Shown: positions 1-6,236 of the stretch, in pieces
Layout: the number at the start of each line of letters is the position of its first letter
Numbering within the stretch: the first letter of the stretch is position 1
From: an uncultured Prevotella sp.
GTDB lineage: Bacteria; Bacteroidota; Bacteroidia; Bacteroidales; Bacteroidaceae
Length of the DNA stretch: 10,410 bases
Reading direction: 5' to 3'
Assembly: GCA_937874345.1 (NCBI GenBank)
Contig: CALNBT010000069.1
Location: forward strand, 1 to 10,410
Notes under the pieces: model-generated
The model's database searches: none
Seen by the model: only the letters and a program-made list of their open reading frames with translations
What the model was told of the DNA's origin: nothing
Position numbers and translations under genes: made by a program

Positions 1-602
1 TGGGCGGTAAGTTGGAAGAGATGACAACCTTTACTTTTATCTCCAATTTTGTTGCGGCCTTTACGATTCCGCTTTGTTTTCCTTTGATAGGACAAGGGGT
101 TCATATCGCTTTTATGGACACATTCTCTAAAATTTTGTATGATGTTTGTGTTGTATTGTTGATGCCAATCTTGTTTGCTTACGTGGTGAAACATCATTTT
201 CATCGCTTTCATCGCTGGATTATTGGTGTCAAAGATTTGTCGTATTACCTATGGGCACTCTCGTTGGTTTTTGTTTCTGGAACCACGGTTAAGAACATTG
301 TACATGCCGAAACGACTCCTCTTTTCTTAGAGTTGATGGGCTTTGCAAGTCTTTTATTATGTATCATTCTGTTTGCTGTTGGCCGTACTGTTGGCCGTCA
401 TTTTAATTCTACCATTGAGTTTGGTCAGGCACAGGGTCAAAAAAACACGGTTTTTGCCATTTGGGTTGCTTATTCATACCTTAATCCCATTGCATCTATC
501 GGACCAGGTTGCTATGTGCTGTGGCAGAATATCATTAACAGCGTTGAAATCTGGGCGTACCGAAAGAAGGATTTGGCATTGGCAGACAACAGTACTGACT
601 GA
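1..602 (+). CDS. BASS-family (bile acid:sodium symporter-like) transporter, C-terminal part
   Basis: This is the C-terminal 199 residues of an integral membrane transporter. The frame is open to the left edge (first complete codon at position 3), so the TTG at 12 is not a real start. Several hydrophobic segments are visible, at roughly residues 12-28, 45-62, 80-97 and 106-127 of the fragment. The most telling part is a polar-aromatic stretch near residues 144-180, reading GQKNTVFAIWVAYSYLNP followed by IGPGCYVLWQNIINS, which I recognise as the conserved C-terminal region of BASS-family proteins. Family members use a sodium gradient to carry organic anions across the cytoplasmic membrane; the substrate cannot be read from sequence. 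Whole proteins are usually about 300-340 residues, so a third or more lies outside. A short charged tail (YRKKDLALADNSTD) ends at TGA 600-602. The next gene is convergent, so this is the last gene of its transcription unit. Confidence 0.82.
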   Translation, partial: GGKLEEMTTFTFISNFVAAFTIPLCFPLIGQGVHIAFMDTFSKILYDVCVVLLMPILFAYVVKHHFHRFHRWIIGVKDLSYYLWALSLVFVSGTTVKNIVHAETTPLFLELMGFASLLLCIILFAVGRTVGRHFNSTIEFGQAQGQKNTVFAIWVAYSYLNPIASIGPGCYVLWQNIINSVEIWAYRKKDLALADNSTD

Positions 603-1009
603 TTATAAGACTAGGTCTTGTTTTGTTGTTTCTCGAATGAGACTCCTCTTTTTGTCAAAATATTTAATAGCAAAAAGGCATGTCGGTCAAATTGCCAAGC
701 AAAATCATTGGGATTGTGTTACAATTTGCATGATATTGCCTGTTGAAATTGATGGAATTGCCATTCGATTTGGTCGATTTTGTAAGCAATTGACATACAA
801 CTGTTTATGAAAAATTGAAAAGATCGAAACGCGAAAAGATCTGTAACTATTTTTTATTTTAAATTTCGGTAATTCTTTTTGGTGATGATGGTTGATCAAC
901 CCGGCCATATAAGACCTACCACAATCTCGCTTGTAGGAAAAAGAATCGCAGTTCTGATAAACAATTGGATATAGAACTTTCAGTTTATTTTTAGCAGACA
1001 AACGATATT
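603..1009. other. Noncoding gap between convergent genes
   Basis: About 407 nt lie between the transporter stop and the lipoprotein stop. I see no credible gene: frames that stay open here are composition accidents with no recognisable protein pattern, and the DNA is AT-rich. A weak hairpin, AAGAC-TAG-GTCTT (607-619), starts 5 nt after the transporter stop and is followed by GTTTTGTTGTTT, so it could help end that transcript. An imperfect hairpin with CCTAC (915-919) and GTAGG (933-937) lacks a U tract in either direction. A 12-bp palindrome GGTTGATCAACC lies at 890-901. No tRNA-like T-loop was found. A small RNA cannot be excluded. Confidence 0.6.
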
Positions 1010-1576
1010 TTAGTACACATTCAAGACCCCATAAGGGCCTGCCGTGGAGGCATGGTATCGGGTGAGTTTGTTTCCGGCATCTCCTTTCACGATGTTCCCT
1101 CCCGTATTCAGGTTGTAGTCGCGATGACAAACGGGGCATGAAGCCATGCCATTGGATGAGATGCTCAACGGATAATTCTTTCGAGGCAGGGCTTGCCAGT
1201 CAAAGCAGTTGGGGCATTGAAGGTCGTAAGCATAGAACACGGGTGGATTATCCAAATTTCCAAATCCTACGATAATGCCGTTATTAAAGCCAAAGGCGAA
1301 AGACATTCGCTGGTCTTTACCATTAAAGATGGAGGTGCTTTGATTGCCAAGGTTGTTCTTAAAGGCGAAGTAAGTAGCACCGTTTTGGATTTTTTGCTGT
1401 ACTTGACAGAACACTCCGGGTGCCATACTGTTCATGGACGAGGCGAGGGTCGCATCGTTGTGTTCCTGATTATTGATCAGCACGAAGCATCTAACCGAAC
1501 TGAATTCGTTTTGGTTCTGGCCACATGATGTGGCGAAGAGCATGGGCAAAAACAGAAATACGCGCCACTTTCTCAT
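1010..1576 (-). CDS. Lipoprotein with Rieske-like C-terminal domain carrying two CXXC pairs
   Basis: A 188-residue exported protein. The N-terminus (MRKWRVFLFLPMLFATSC) is a short basic-hydrophobic signal with a probable lipidated Cys18; the lipobox ATSC is loose but acceptable for Bacteroidota. The C-terminal half resembles a Rieske [2Fe-2S] domain: CPNC (121-124), 22 residues, CPVC (147-150), then HRDYNLNTGG, a glycine-rich turn and LTRYHAS..GVLNVY, which match the strand pattern after the second Rieske box. Classical Rieske boxes are CXH and CXXH; here both have become CXXC, so the site more likely binds zinc or an all-cysteine iron centre, or is only structural. The middle (about 84-115) is rich in Phe, Gly and Asn. 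Its ATG overlaps the argH stop as ATGA, implying translational coupling. Function unknown. Lipoprotein and domain calls are moderately sure; metal content is inference. Confidence 0.72.
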   Translation of the reverse strand: MRKWRVFLFLPMLFATSCGQNQNEFSSVRCFVLINNQEHNDATLASSMNSMAPGVFCQVQQKIQNGATYFAFKNNLGNQSTSIFNGKDQRMSFAFGFNNGIIVGFGNLDNPPVFYAYDLQCPNCFDWQALPRKNYPLSISSNGMASCPVCHRDYNLNTGGNIVKGDAGNKLTRYHASTAGPYGVLNVY

Positions 1577-2910
1577 TTCAATAATGCTTGTTCGGCTTGT
1601 TCGACTTGTTCAAAATGAAACTGATCGAGTGTTTTTTTCATCATCTTTTCAATTTCTTCATTGTAGAGATTGCCTATCGAGCCTTCATGCGTATGGTGTA
1701 TTTCCTTGTTTGGGATAAACGTACCATTTTCGATTTCCATCCCTACCTGCTTGTAGGCATCACGGAAAGGTATGCCTTGAACAGCCAAGTTGTTGACCTC
1801 TTCCACACTGAAAATAGGATCGTACATGGCATTATCCAAGATATGATCGTTCACTTCCATCTTATTGATGATATAGGCGGTCATCTGCAAGCAGTCTTTC
1901 AGTTCTGCAAACACGGGCAAAAATACCTCCTTGATGATTTGAAGATCACGGAAATATCCTGTTGGAAGATTGTTCATGATGAGCATTACCTGTTGTGGGA
2001 GCGATTGAATCTTGTTTGATTTGGCACGAATCAATTCGAATACGTCGGGGTTCTTCTTATGTGGCATGATGCTCGAACCTGTGGTACATTCCTTGGGAAG
2101 TTTGATGAAACCAAAGTTCTGACTGTTGAACAAGCAGGCATCATAGGCTAGCTTGGCAATGGTACCTGCAACAGATGCCAGCGAATAAGCCACATTTCTT
2201 TCCATCTTTCCACGTCCCATCTGTGCATAGACAACATTGTAAGCCATGCTTTCAAAGCCCAATAGCTTGGTTGTCATTGTACGGTTGAGTGGAAACGACG
2301 AACCGTATCCTGCAGCCGAGCCCAAAGGATTGCGGTTGGTCAATTGGTAAGCGGCCAGTAGATACAGCATGTCATCGGCCAAACCTTCGGCATAAGCGCC
2401 AAACCATAAGCCAAACGACGATGGCATGGCAATCTGTAAATGGGTATAGCCCGGCATCAATACATCCTTATACTGGTTGCTTTTTGCAATCAGTTCATCA
2501 AAAAGAACCTTGACATACTGCACGATGTCCTGCAATTCGTGGCGAGTAAAAAGTTTTAGGTCGACCAACACCTGGTCGTTTCTGGAGCGCCCACTGTGAA
2601 TTTTCTTTCCGATATCTCCTAATTTTCGCGTCAGCATCAGTTCTACCTGTGAATGAACATCCTCTACACCATCCTCTATCTCGAACTCTCCGCGTTCGCA
2701 GGTAGCGTAAATCTGTTTCAGTTCGGCTAATAGTGCTGCCAATTCGGACTTCTTCAACAGTCCAATTGACTCCAACATGGTGATGTGAGCCATTGACCCC
2801 AAGACATCATATCGAGCCAGATACAGGTCAAGTTCTCTGTCTTTGCCAACGGTAAAGCGTTCTATCTCTGCGTTTACTTCAAAGTTTTTTTCCCAAAGTT
2901 TGGTAGCCAT
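1573..2910 (-). CDS. argH: Argininosuccinate lyase
   Basis: Cytoplasmic enzyme for the last step of arginine synthesis: argininosuccinate is split into arginine and fumarate. The 445-residue length is normal. It belongs to the fumarase/aspartase superfamily, and all three conserved regions are present: HSGRSRND at 105-112, PGYTHLQ at 153-159 (with the catalytic-region His157), and the signature loop GSSIMPHKKNP at 278-288, which contains the flexible-loop serine. NRNPLGSAAGYGSSFP (192-207) is also typical. The ATG at 2910 gives the usual N-terminus (MATKLWEKNF), preceded by an AT-rich stretch with no Shine-Dalgarno site. It starts 59 nt after the SRPBCC gene and ends in a 4-nt ATGA overlap with the lipoprotein gene, so it is probably transcribed from the pyrE promoter. 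I saw no good promoter in the 59-nt gap. I see no damage to active-site motifs. Confidence 0.97.
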   Translation of the reverse strand: MATKLWEKNFEVNAEIERFTVGKDRELDLYLARYDVLGSMAHITMLESIGLLKKSELAALLAELKQIYATCERGEFEIEDGVEDVHSQVELMLTRKLGDIGKKIHSGRSRNDQVLVDLKLFTRHELQDIVQYVKVLFDELIAKSNQYKDVLMPGYTHLQIAMPSSFGLWFGAYAEGLADDMLYLLAAYQLTNRNPLGSAAGYGSSFPLNRTMTTKLLGFESMAYNVVYAQMGRGKMERNVAYSLASVAGTIAKLAYDACLFNSQNFGFIKLPKECTTGSSIMPHKKNPDVFELIRAKSNKIQSLPQQVMLIMNNLPTGYFRDLQIIKEVFLPVFAELKDCLQMTAYIINKMEVNDHILDNAMYDPIFSVEEVNNLAVQGIPFRDAYKQVGMEIENGTFIPNKEIHHTHEGSIGNLYNEEIEKMMKKTLDQFHFEQVEQAEQALLK

Positions 2911-2969
2911 ATTCTAAAAAAGGAGTTTAAATCGTATACATTATGAAAAGTAAAGAGGTGTCAACCCGT

Positions 2970-3383
2970 TTACTCATATTGAATCATCTGCAGGGCATCT
3001 GCTATTTTTTCGATACCATCCTGCAAGGGCTTTTGAACCATTGACTTGATAAATGGATTCACTTCGGCCTTGATCGTTAACTTCATCTTGCAGGATGTCT
3101 CGCTAACGGGTAGAATTTGTATCCACAGGTTGAATGGCATCGGACTTTTCTGCGTCTCTAATTTGATGCATTTGGGCTCTTCTCTGCCAATAATGTTCAG
3201 CTGGATGGCTCCTAAAGGCGATTTAACAGAGATGGAATCGGTGTCAAAAGTTAAATCTTGTATCTTGTCTTGCGGAATCTTGTCTTTCACTTTTTCAATA
3301 TTGCTCAAGTCGCTCAGCATCTTGTAAACAGATTGTTGTGGAAAGGCGATTTCGCGAATCGAACTTTCAAATGTACTAGTCAT
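2970..3383 (-). CDS. SRPBCC-family (START-like fold) small protein
   Basis: A 137-residue soluble protein with no signal peptide. The pattern fits the SRPBCC/polyketide-cyclase-like helix-grip fold: an N-terminal strand (TSTFESSIREIAF), a helix with SVYKMLSDLSNIEKVKDKIP, alternating strands with a central PLGAIQLNIIGREEP, then FNLWIQILPVSETSCKMKLTIKAEVNPF, and a long C-terminal helix (KPLQDGIEKIADALQMIQYE). Members of this fold bind hydrophobic ligands in a central cavity or act on them; none can be named here, and I see no catalytic motif. The reading frame extends 9 codons upstream to a TTG, but I chose the ATG at 3383 because the strand pattern of the family begins there and it lies 37 nt after pyrE. 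Bacteroidales genomes, as I recall, often carry this gene next to pyrE, but its role in pyrimidine or arginine metabolism is unproven. Confidence 0.8.
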   Translation of the reverse strand: MTSTFESSIREIAFPQQSVYKMLSDLSNIEKVKDKIPQDKIQDLTFDTDSISVKSPLGAIQLNIIGREEPKCIKLETQKSPMPFNLWIQILPVSETSCKMKLTIKAEVNPFIKSMVQKPLQDGIEKIADALQMIQYE

Positions 3384-3420
3384 AGGGTATTGTGTAAAAT
3401 ATTCATTCAAATCTATTTGA

Positions 3421-4059
3421 TTACTGGCGCCAGTGTGCCGGATCTTTACGCCAATCTTGCAGCATCTCGGTGTCGCTTTCCTGGATATATCCGGTTGCCA
3501 GAGCTTCTTCTATGATGTGGTTATAGTCGGTAAGTGTGACTAATGGAAGTTTGGCATCAGCAAAAGCCTGTTCAGCTACGGGGAAACCATAAGTTACAGA
3601 AGCAATCATCCCAATGGGGTTTCCACCTGCTTGACGAATGGCTTCAACTGCTTTTAGTGAGCTTCCACCCGTAGAAATAAGGTCTTCGATGACAACTATT
3701 CTCGCGTTTTCTCTCATCTCGCCTTCAATGAGGTTCTCTAGACCGTGATCTTTTGCCTTGCTGCGAACATATATCAAGGGTAATCCCAAGATATCAGCAA
3801 TCAAAGCCGCTTGCGGAATGCCGGCTGTGGCAACTCCTGCAATGGTATCTACTGATGGAAAGTGCTTAAGGATGGCATGAACCATCTCGATTTTGACAAA
3901 TGTTCTTACGTCGGGGTATGATAAAGTCTTGCGGTTGTCACAATAAATCGGCGATTTCCAGCCAGATGCCCATGTAAAAGGATCGTTGGGTTGTAATTTG
4001 ACTGCCTTGATGCGTAACAATCTTGAAGCAAAATCTCGTTTTAAGCTGCTTGTTTCCAT
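3421..4059 (-). CDS. pyrE: Orotate phosphoribosyltransferase
   Basis: Cytoplasmic enzyme of de novo pyrimidine synthesis: it joins orotate to PRPP to give orotidine 5'-phosphate. The 212-residue length is standard. The PRPP-binding motif VVIEDLISTGGSS is at 122-134, with the two acidic residues E125 and D126. The flexible catalytic loop RSKAKDHGLENLIEG (99-113) has the expected Lys101, Lys103 and His105. The N-terminal FTWASGWKSPIYCDNRKTLSYP (29-49) is the usual orotate-site region. The ATG at 4059 is preceded by an A/T-rich leader and by a strong promoter match 25-55 nt upstream, so the start is well supported. It appears to be the first gene of a unit continuing through the SRPBCC gene, argH and the lipoprotein. 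No attenuator hairpin is apparent in the short leader. Confidence 0.97.
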   Translation of the reverse strand: METSSLKRDFASRLLRIKAVKLQPNDPFTWASGWKSPIYCDNRKTLSYPDVRTFVKIEMVHAILKHFPSVDTIAGVATAGIPQAALIADILGLPLIYVRSKAKDHGLENLIEGEMRENARIVVIEDLISTGGSSLKAVEAIRQAGGNPIGMIASVTYGFPVAEQAFADAKLPLVTLTDYNHIIEEALATGYIQESDTEMLQDWRKDPAHWRQ

Positions 4060-4083
4060 ATCGTTTTGAATAAGTTATTCTTG

Positions 4084-4114
4084 CAAAGTTAGTGGAAATA
4101 TCCAAGACAGCAAA
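4084..4114 (-). promoter_or_regulatory. Bacteroidota-type promoter for pyrE
   Basis: Read on the minus strand, TTTG (4114-4111) is followed by a 19-nt spacer and TAACTTTG (4091-4084). This matches the known Bacteroidota sigma-factor consensus of a -33 TTTG and a -7 TAnnTTTG. Transcription should start near 4078, leaving a leader of about 19 nt before the pyrE ATG. The -33 element is itself the end of a second TAACTTTG (4118-4111), which has no TTTG at the right distance upstream. Based on motif and position only. Confidence 0.72.
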
Positions 4115-4150
4115 GTTATGTCTCGGAAATTTGAATTTGGTGTTTTGGTA

Positions 4151-4846
4151 TTAATCTTTAGAATATCCCAAAGATAATACACTAATGTAAATCTTCCCAG
4201 ATTGTTGAAGTGCTTGCCCGCAAGCACAGATGGTGGCTCCCGTTGTAACAATGTCGTCTATCAATAAGATGTGTTTGTTCAGAATGGGACTACTATCCAA
4301 TACCTTGAATGTGTCTTCTACGTTCTCTGCCCTGGACAACCTGCTCTTATGGGTCTGGCTTTCGACAAACTTTGTGCGTTTGATGGTATCCTTGAGAATT
4401 GAAATTTTGGTGACTTCACTCACGCCGCGCGCTATTTCCATACTCTGGTTGTAGCCTCTCTGTCGTTGACGGCTACGCGACAACGGCACGGGAATAATGG
4501 CATCGATTCCTTGAAAAAAACCTTTTTCGAGATATTCTTCTGCAACCATTTGTCCGAGTTGTTCGCCAAACTCCGGATGATTGCCATATTTCAGGGCATA
4601 AATCATTCTGCTTACCTCGGATTGTGCGTGGTAAAAGAACAATGCTCCTGCTCGTTCAATGGGAATTCTGCCCCAAAAAAGTTGTGCCATTTCATTCTCA
4701 TAGGCATCATCTTCAAAGTGTGTGCGGGGCAAATGTCGATTACATGCAGCGCACATCACATTCTCTCCCGGAACTAACCTCCTTCCACAAACGCTACAGG
4801 CGCGTGGTGCAATCAGGTCGATGAGTCTACTCAGAAAACTGATCAT
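4151..4846 (-). CDS. comF: ComF-family phosphoribosyltransferase-like protein
   Basis: A 231-residue cytoplasmic protein of the ComF/GntX family. The N-terminus holds a zinc-ribbon-like pair, CSVC (17-20) and CAAC (32-35). The C-terminal part is a type I phosphoribosyltransferase fold with the PRPP motif ILLIDDIVTTGAT (193-205, Asp197 and Asp198 acidic). The intervening ALKYGNHPEFGEQLG (84-98) and PVPLSRSRQRQRGYNQS (119-135) are typical of the family. ComF is known to be needed for DNA uptake in naturally competent bacteria; in other species its substrate is unknown, so competence is not implied here. The ATG at 4846 lies within the last 20 nt of recX, giving an overlapping pair that is probably translationally coupled. 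The gene ends 91 nt before pyrE. Length and motifs are complete. Confidence 0.92.
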   Translation of the reverse strand: MISFLSRLIDLIAPRACSVCGRRLVPGENVMCAACNRHLPRTHFEDDAYENEMAQLFWGRIPIERAGALFFYHAQSEVSRMIYALKYGNHPEFGEQLGQMVAEEYLEKGFFQGIDAIIPVPLSRSRQRQRGYNQSMEIARGVSEVTKISILKDTIKRTKFVESQTHKSRLSRAENVEDTFKVLDSSPILNKHILLIDDIVTTGATICACGQALQQSGKIYISVLSLGYSKD

Positions 4847-5324
4847 CTGTCAAATCCTCAGCGTTATCAATGCATTGGCGGATGATTTGCATCTCAAATC
4901 CTCGCCCAATAGCATATTGAATCAATTTCATACTGCGTTCGTACGCATTACGGCCGCTAACAGATTTCCGTTTACTTTTGAGAAGTGGACGCAGTACTTC
5001 TATGTATCTTTGTGCTGGAACCTCGTCTAAAACCGCGTTATAAATATCTTTTGGAACTCGTTTCTGATACAATGCTTGCTCAATTCTCTTTCGTCCCCAT
5101 CTGTTATACGTTATCTTGTCGCTGACAAATGCCCTTGTAAAGCGTTCGTCATCAATGTACTTTCCTATAAGAAGTTTGTCTATGATTCTCTGTTGCGCAT
5201 CGTCATCGAAGTCCCAGCGATAGAGTTTTTCCCTCATCTCTCCGCTACAATGCTCGGCTCTGGCACATAATGATGATAGCTTTAGCAATGCTTCCTTCTC
5301 TGTTATTTGCTTTTTTAATTCCAC
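4827..5324 (-). CDS. recX: RecX-family regulatory protein
   Basis: A 165-residue RecX homologue. RecX binds RecA filaments and limits recombinase and SOS activity. The family's three-helix repeats are visible: LKLSSLCARAEHCSGEMREKLYRW-like residues 14-37, then RIIDKLLIGKYIDDERFTRAFVSDKI (46-71) with the diagnostic YIDDERF, and WGRKRIEQALYQKRV (76-90); a further helical part runs to the C-terminus (EDLTDDQFSE). The start is a GTG at 5324; no ATG is available before residue 30, which lies inside the first conserved helix. It begins 12 nt after the prmC stop and in the same frame, and its end overlaps comF by 20 nt, so the three genes look like one transcript. Divergence between RecX proteins is high, but the combination of motif, size and position makes this call solid. 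Confidence 0.9.
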   Translation of the reverse strand: MELKKQITEKEALLKLSSLCARAEHCSGEMREKLYRWDFDDDAQQRIIDKLLIGKYIDDERFTRAFVSDKITYNRWGRKRIEQALYQKRVPKDIYNAVLDEVPAQRYIEVLRPLLKSKRKSVSGRNAYERSMKLIQYAIGRGFEMQIIRQCIDNAEDLTDDQFSE

Positions 5325-5336
5325 GTTTTCTTGATT

Positions 5337-6200
5337 TTAAGATTCAAATGGATGTCTTTTCATGATTGCTTTCATCATTCTTTGTTTGCCGAATGAATCA
5401 TTTTTCACTTCAACACGGATAAATCCTTCTTGTTGTAGCATGTTTTTCAGTTCTTCAACGTATTGCGGATTCATTTCAAAATACAGCAATCCTCCTGGTC
5501 TTAAGGCTTTATTGGCATACTGGGTGATGGCTTCATAAAACAGCAACGGGCGGTCTGACGGGGTGAACAACGCCAACGAAGGTTCGTAATCCAATACGTT
5601 ACGTTCTATTTTTTCTGCTTCTTTTGGATGGATATACGGCGGATTAGAGACAATAATGTCCCATTTATGCGTGTCATTAGGTGCATTGAGGATATCTTGA
5701 TTGACCATCCGGACGGTAGCTCCCAGTGCGATTGCATTCTGCCTTGCAATATCTAAAGCATCTGCAGAGATGTCCCAAGCTTCTACATCTGCTTGAAGAA
5801 TATCCAAAGCAAGGGTAATGGCAATGGCTCCAGAGCCAGTTCCTACATCCAAAATTGACGGATCTGCTTGTTGATTTTGCTCACAATCCTCCACGACCCA
5901 CTGACAAAGTTCTTGTGTTTCCACACGAGGAATTAGAACAGCTGATGATACATGAAACGTTCTTCCCGCAAATTCCGTTGAACCAAGGATGTATTGAACC
6001 GGTTCTGCTTGGGCAAGTCTGCTAACGATTTTATGCAAACCTAGTTGATCTTCTGCAGATAATTCATTAACTTTGCCACAAAGTATATCTGTCAGTGACA
6101 GGCCATAGCGGACTTCAAGTACGGTACGTACAAGGGCTTTTGCCTCGGTTTCATTGTAAAGTGGAACGAGTTGGTTCCAAAGTTCCGTAAAGTTGTTCAT
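5337..6200 (-). CDS. prmC: Peptide chain release factor N5-glutamine methyltransferase
   Basis: PrmC (HemK) methylates the glutamine of the GGQ motif in release factors RF1 and RF2, using S-adenosylmethionine. The protein is 287 residues from the chosen ATG. An N-terminal helical region (1-70) precedes GSTEF (73-77), LIPRVETQEL (89-98), the SAM-binding ILDVGTGSGAIAI (116-128) and the catalytic NPPY (186-189), the diagnostic N/Q methyltransferase motif. The usual PRPET sequence reads PRVET here. The frame runs 12 codons further upstream, giving MVHIHIFIIFVS, but that stretch is AT-rich intergenic DNA and overlaps the ribD start, so the ATG at 6200 (MNNFTELWNQL) is preferred. It leads the prmC-recX-comF group and is divergent from ribD. 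Confidence 0.95.
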   Translation of the reverse strand: MNNFTELWNQLVPLYNETEAKALVRTVLEVRYGLSLTDILCGKVNELSAEDQLGLHKIVSRLAQAEPVQYILGSTEFAGRTFHVSSAVLIPRVETQELCQWVVEDCEQNQQADPSILDVGTGSGAIAITLALDILQADVEAWDISADALDIARQNAIALGATVRMVNQDILNAPNDTHKWDIIVSNPPYIHPKEAEKIERNVLDYEPSLALFTPSDRPLLFYEAITQYANKALRPGGLLYFEMNPQYVEELKNMLQQEGFIRVEVKNDSFGKQRMMKAIMKRHPFES

Positions 6201-6205
6201 GGAAA

Positions 6206-6236
6206 CAAAAATAATAAAAATATGGATATGAACCAA
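6206..6236 (-). promoter_or_regulatory. Possible prmC promoter overlapping the ribD start
   Basis: On the minus strand, TATTTTTG (6213-6206) fits the Bacteroidota -7 pattern TAnnTTTG, with TTG 20 nt upstream (6236-6234). It sits only 5 nt from the prmC ATG at 6200, so it would give an almost leaderless transcript, and its -33 part is inside the ribD coding sequence. The DNA is A-rich enough for this match to arise by chance. Confidence 0.25.

Noticed and set aside
890..901. Perfect palindrome GGTTGATCAACC
   Set aside because: Two or so 12-bp perfect palindromes are expected by chance in 10 kb, and it is isolated between two 3' ends, where an operator is not expected.
705..1139. Open frame of 144 codons on the minus strand in the gap after the transporter gene
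   Set aside because: It runs across AT-rich noncoding DNA and into the lipoprotein gene in another frame; composition is not protein-like and no family pattern is seen.
1193..1528. Plus-strand open frame of 111 codons opposite the lipoprotein gene
   Set aside because: The minus-strand lipoprotein has a signal peptide, conserved Cys pairs and coupling to argH; the opposite frame has none of these.
2944..2956. 13-mer TGAAAAGTAAAGA shared with 10321-10333
   Set aside because: About one chance repeat of this length is expected in a window this size, more so in AT-rich DNA; flanks do not match.
2930..2965. TTGACA and TATACG-like elements ahead of argH on the minus strand, plus a TACTTTTC box
   Set aside because: Bacteroidota do not use the sigma-70 TTGACA/TATAAT pattern; the spacing is wrong and TACTTTTC lacks the final G and a -33 partner.
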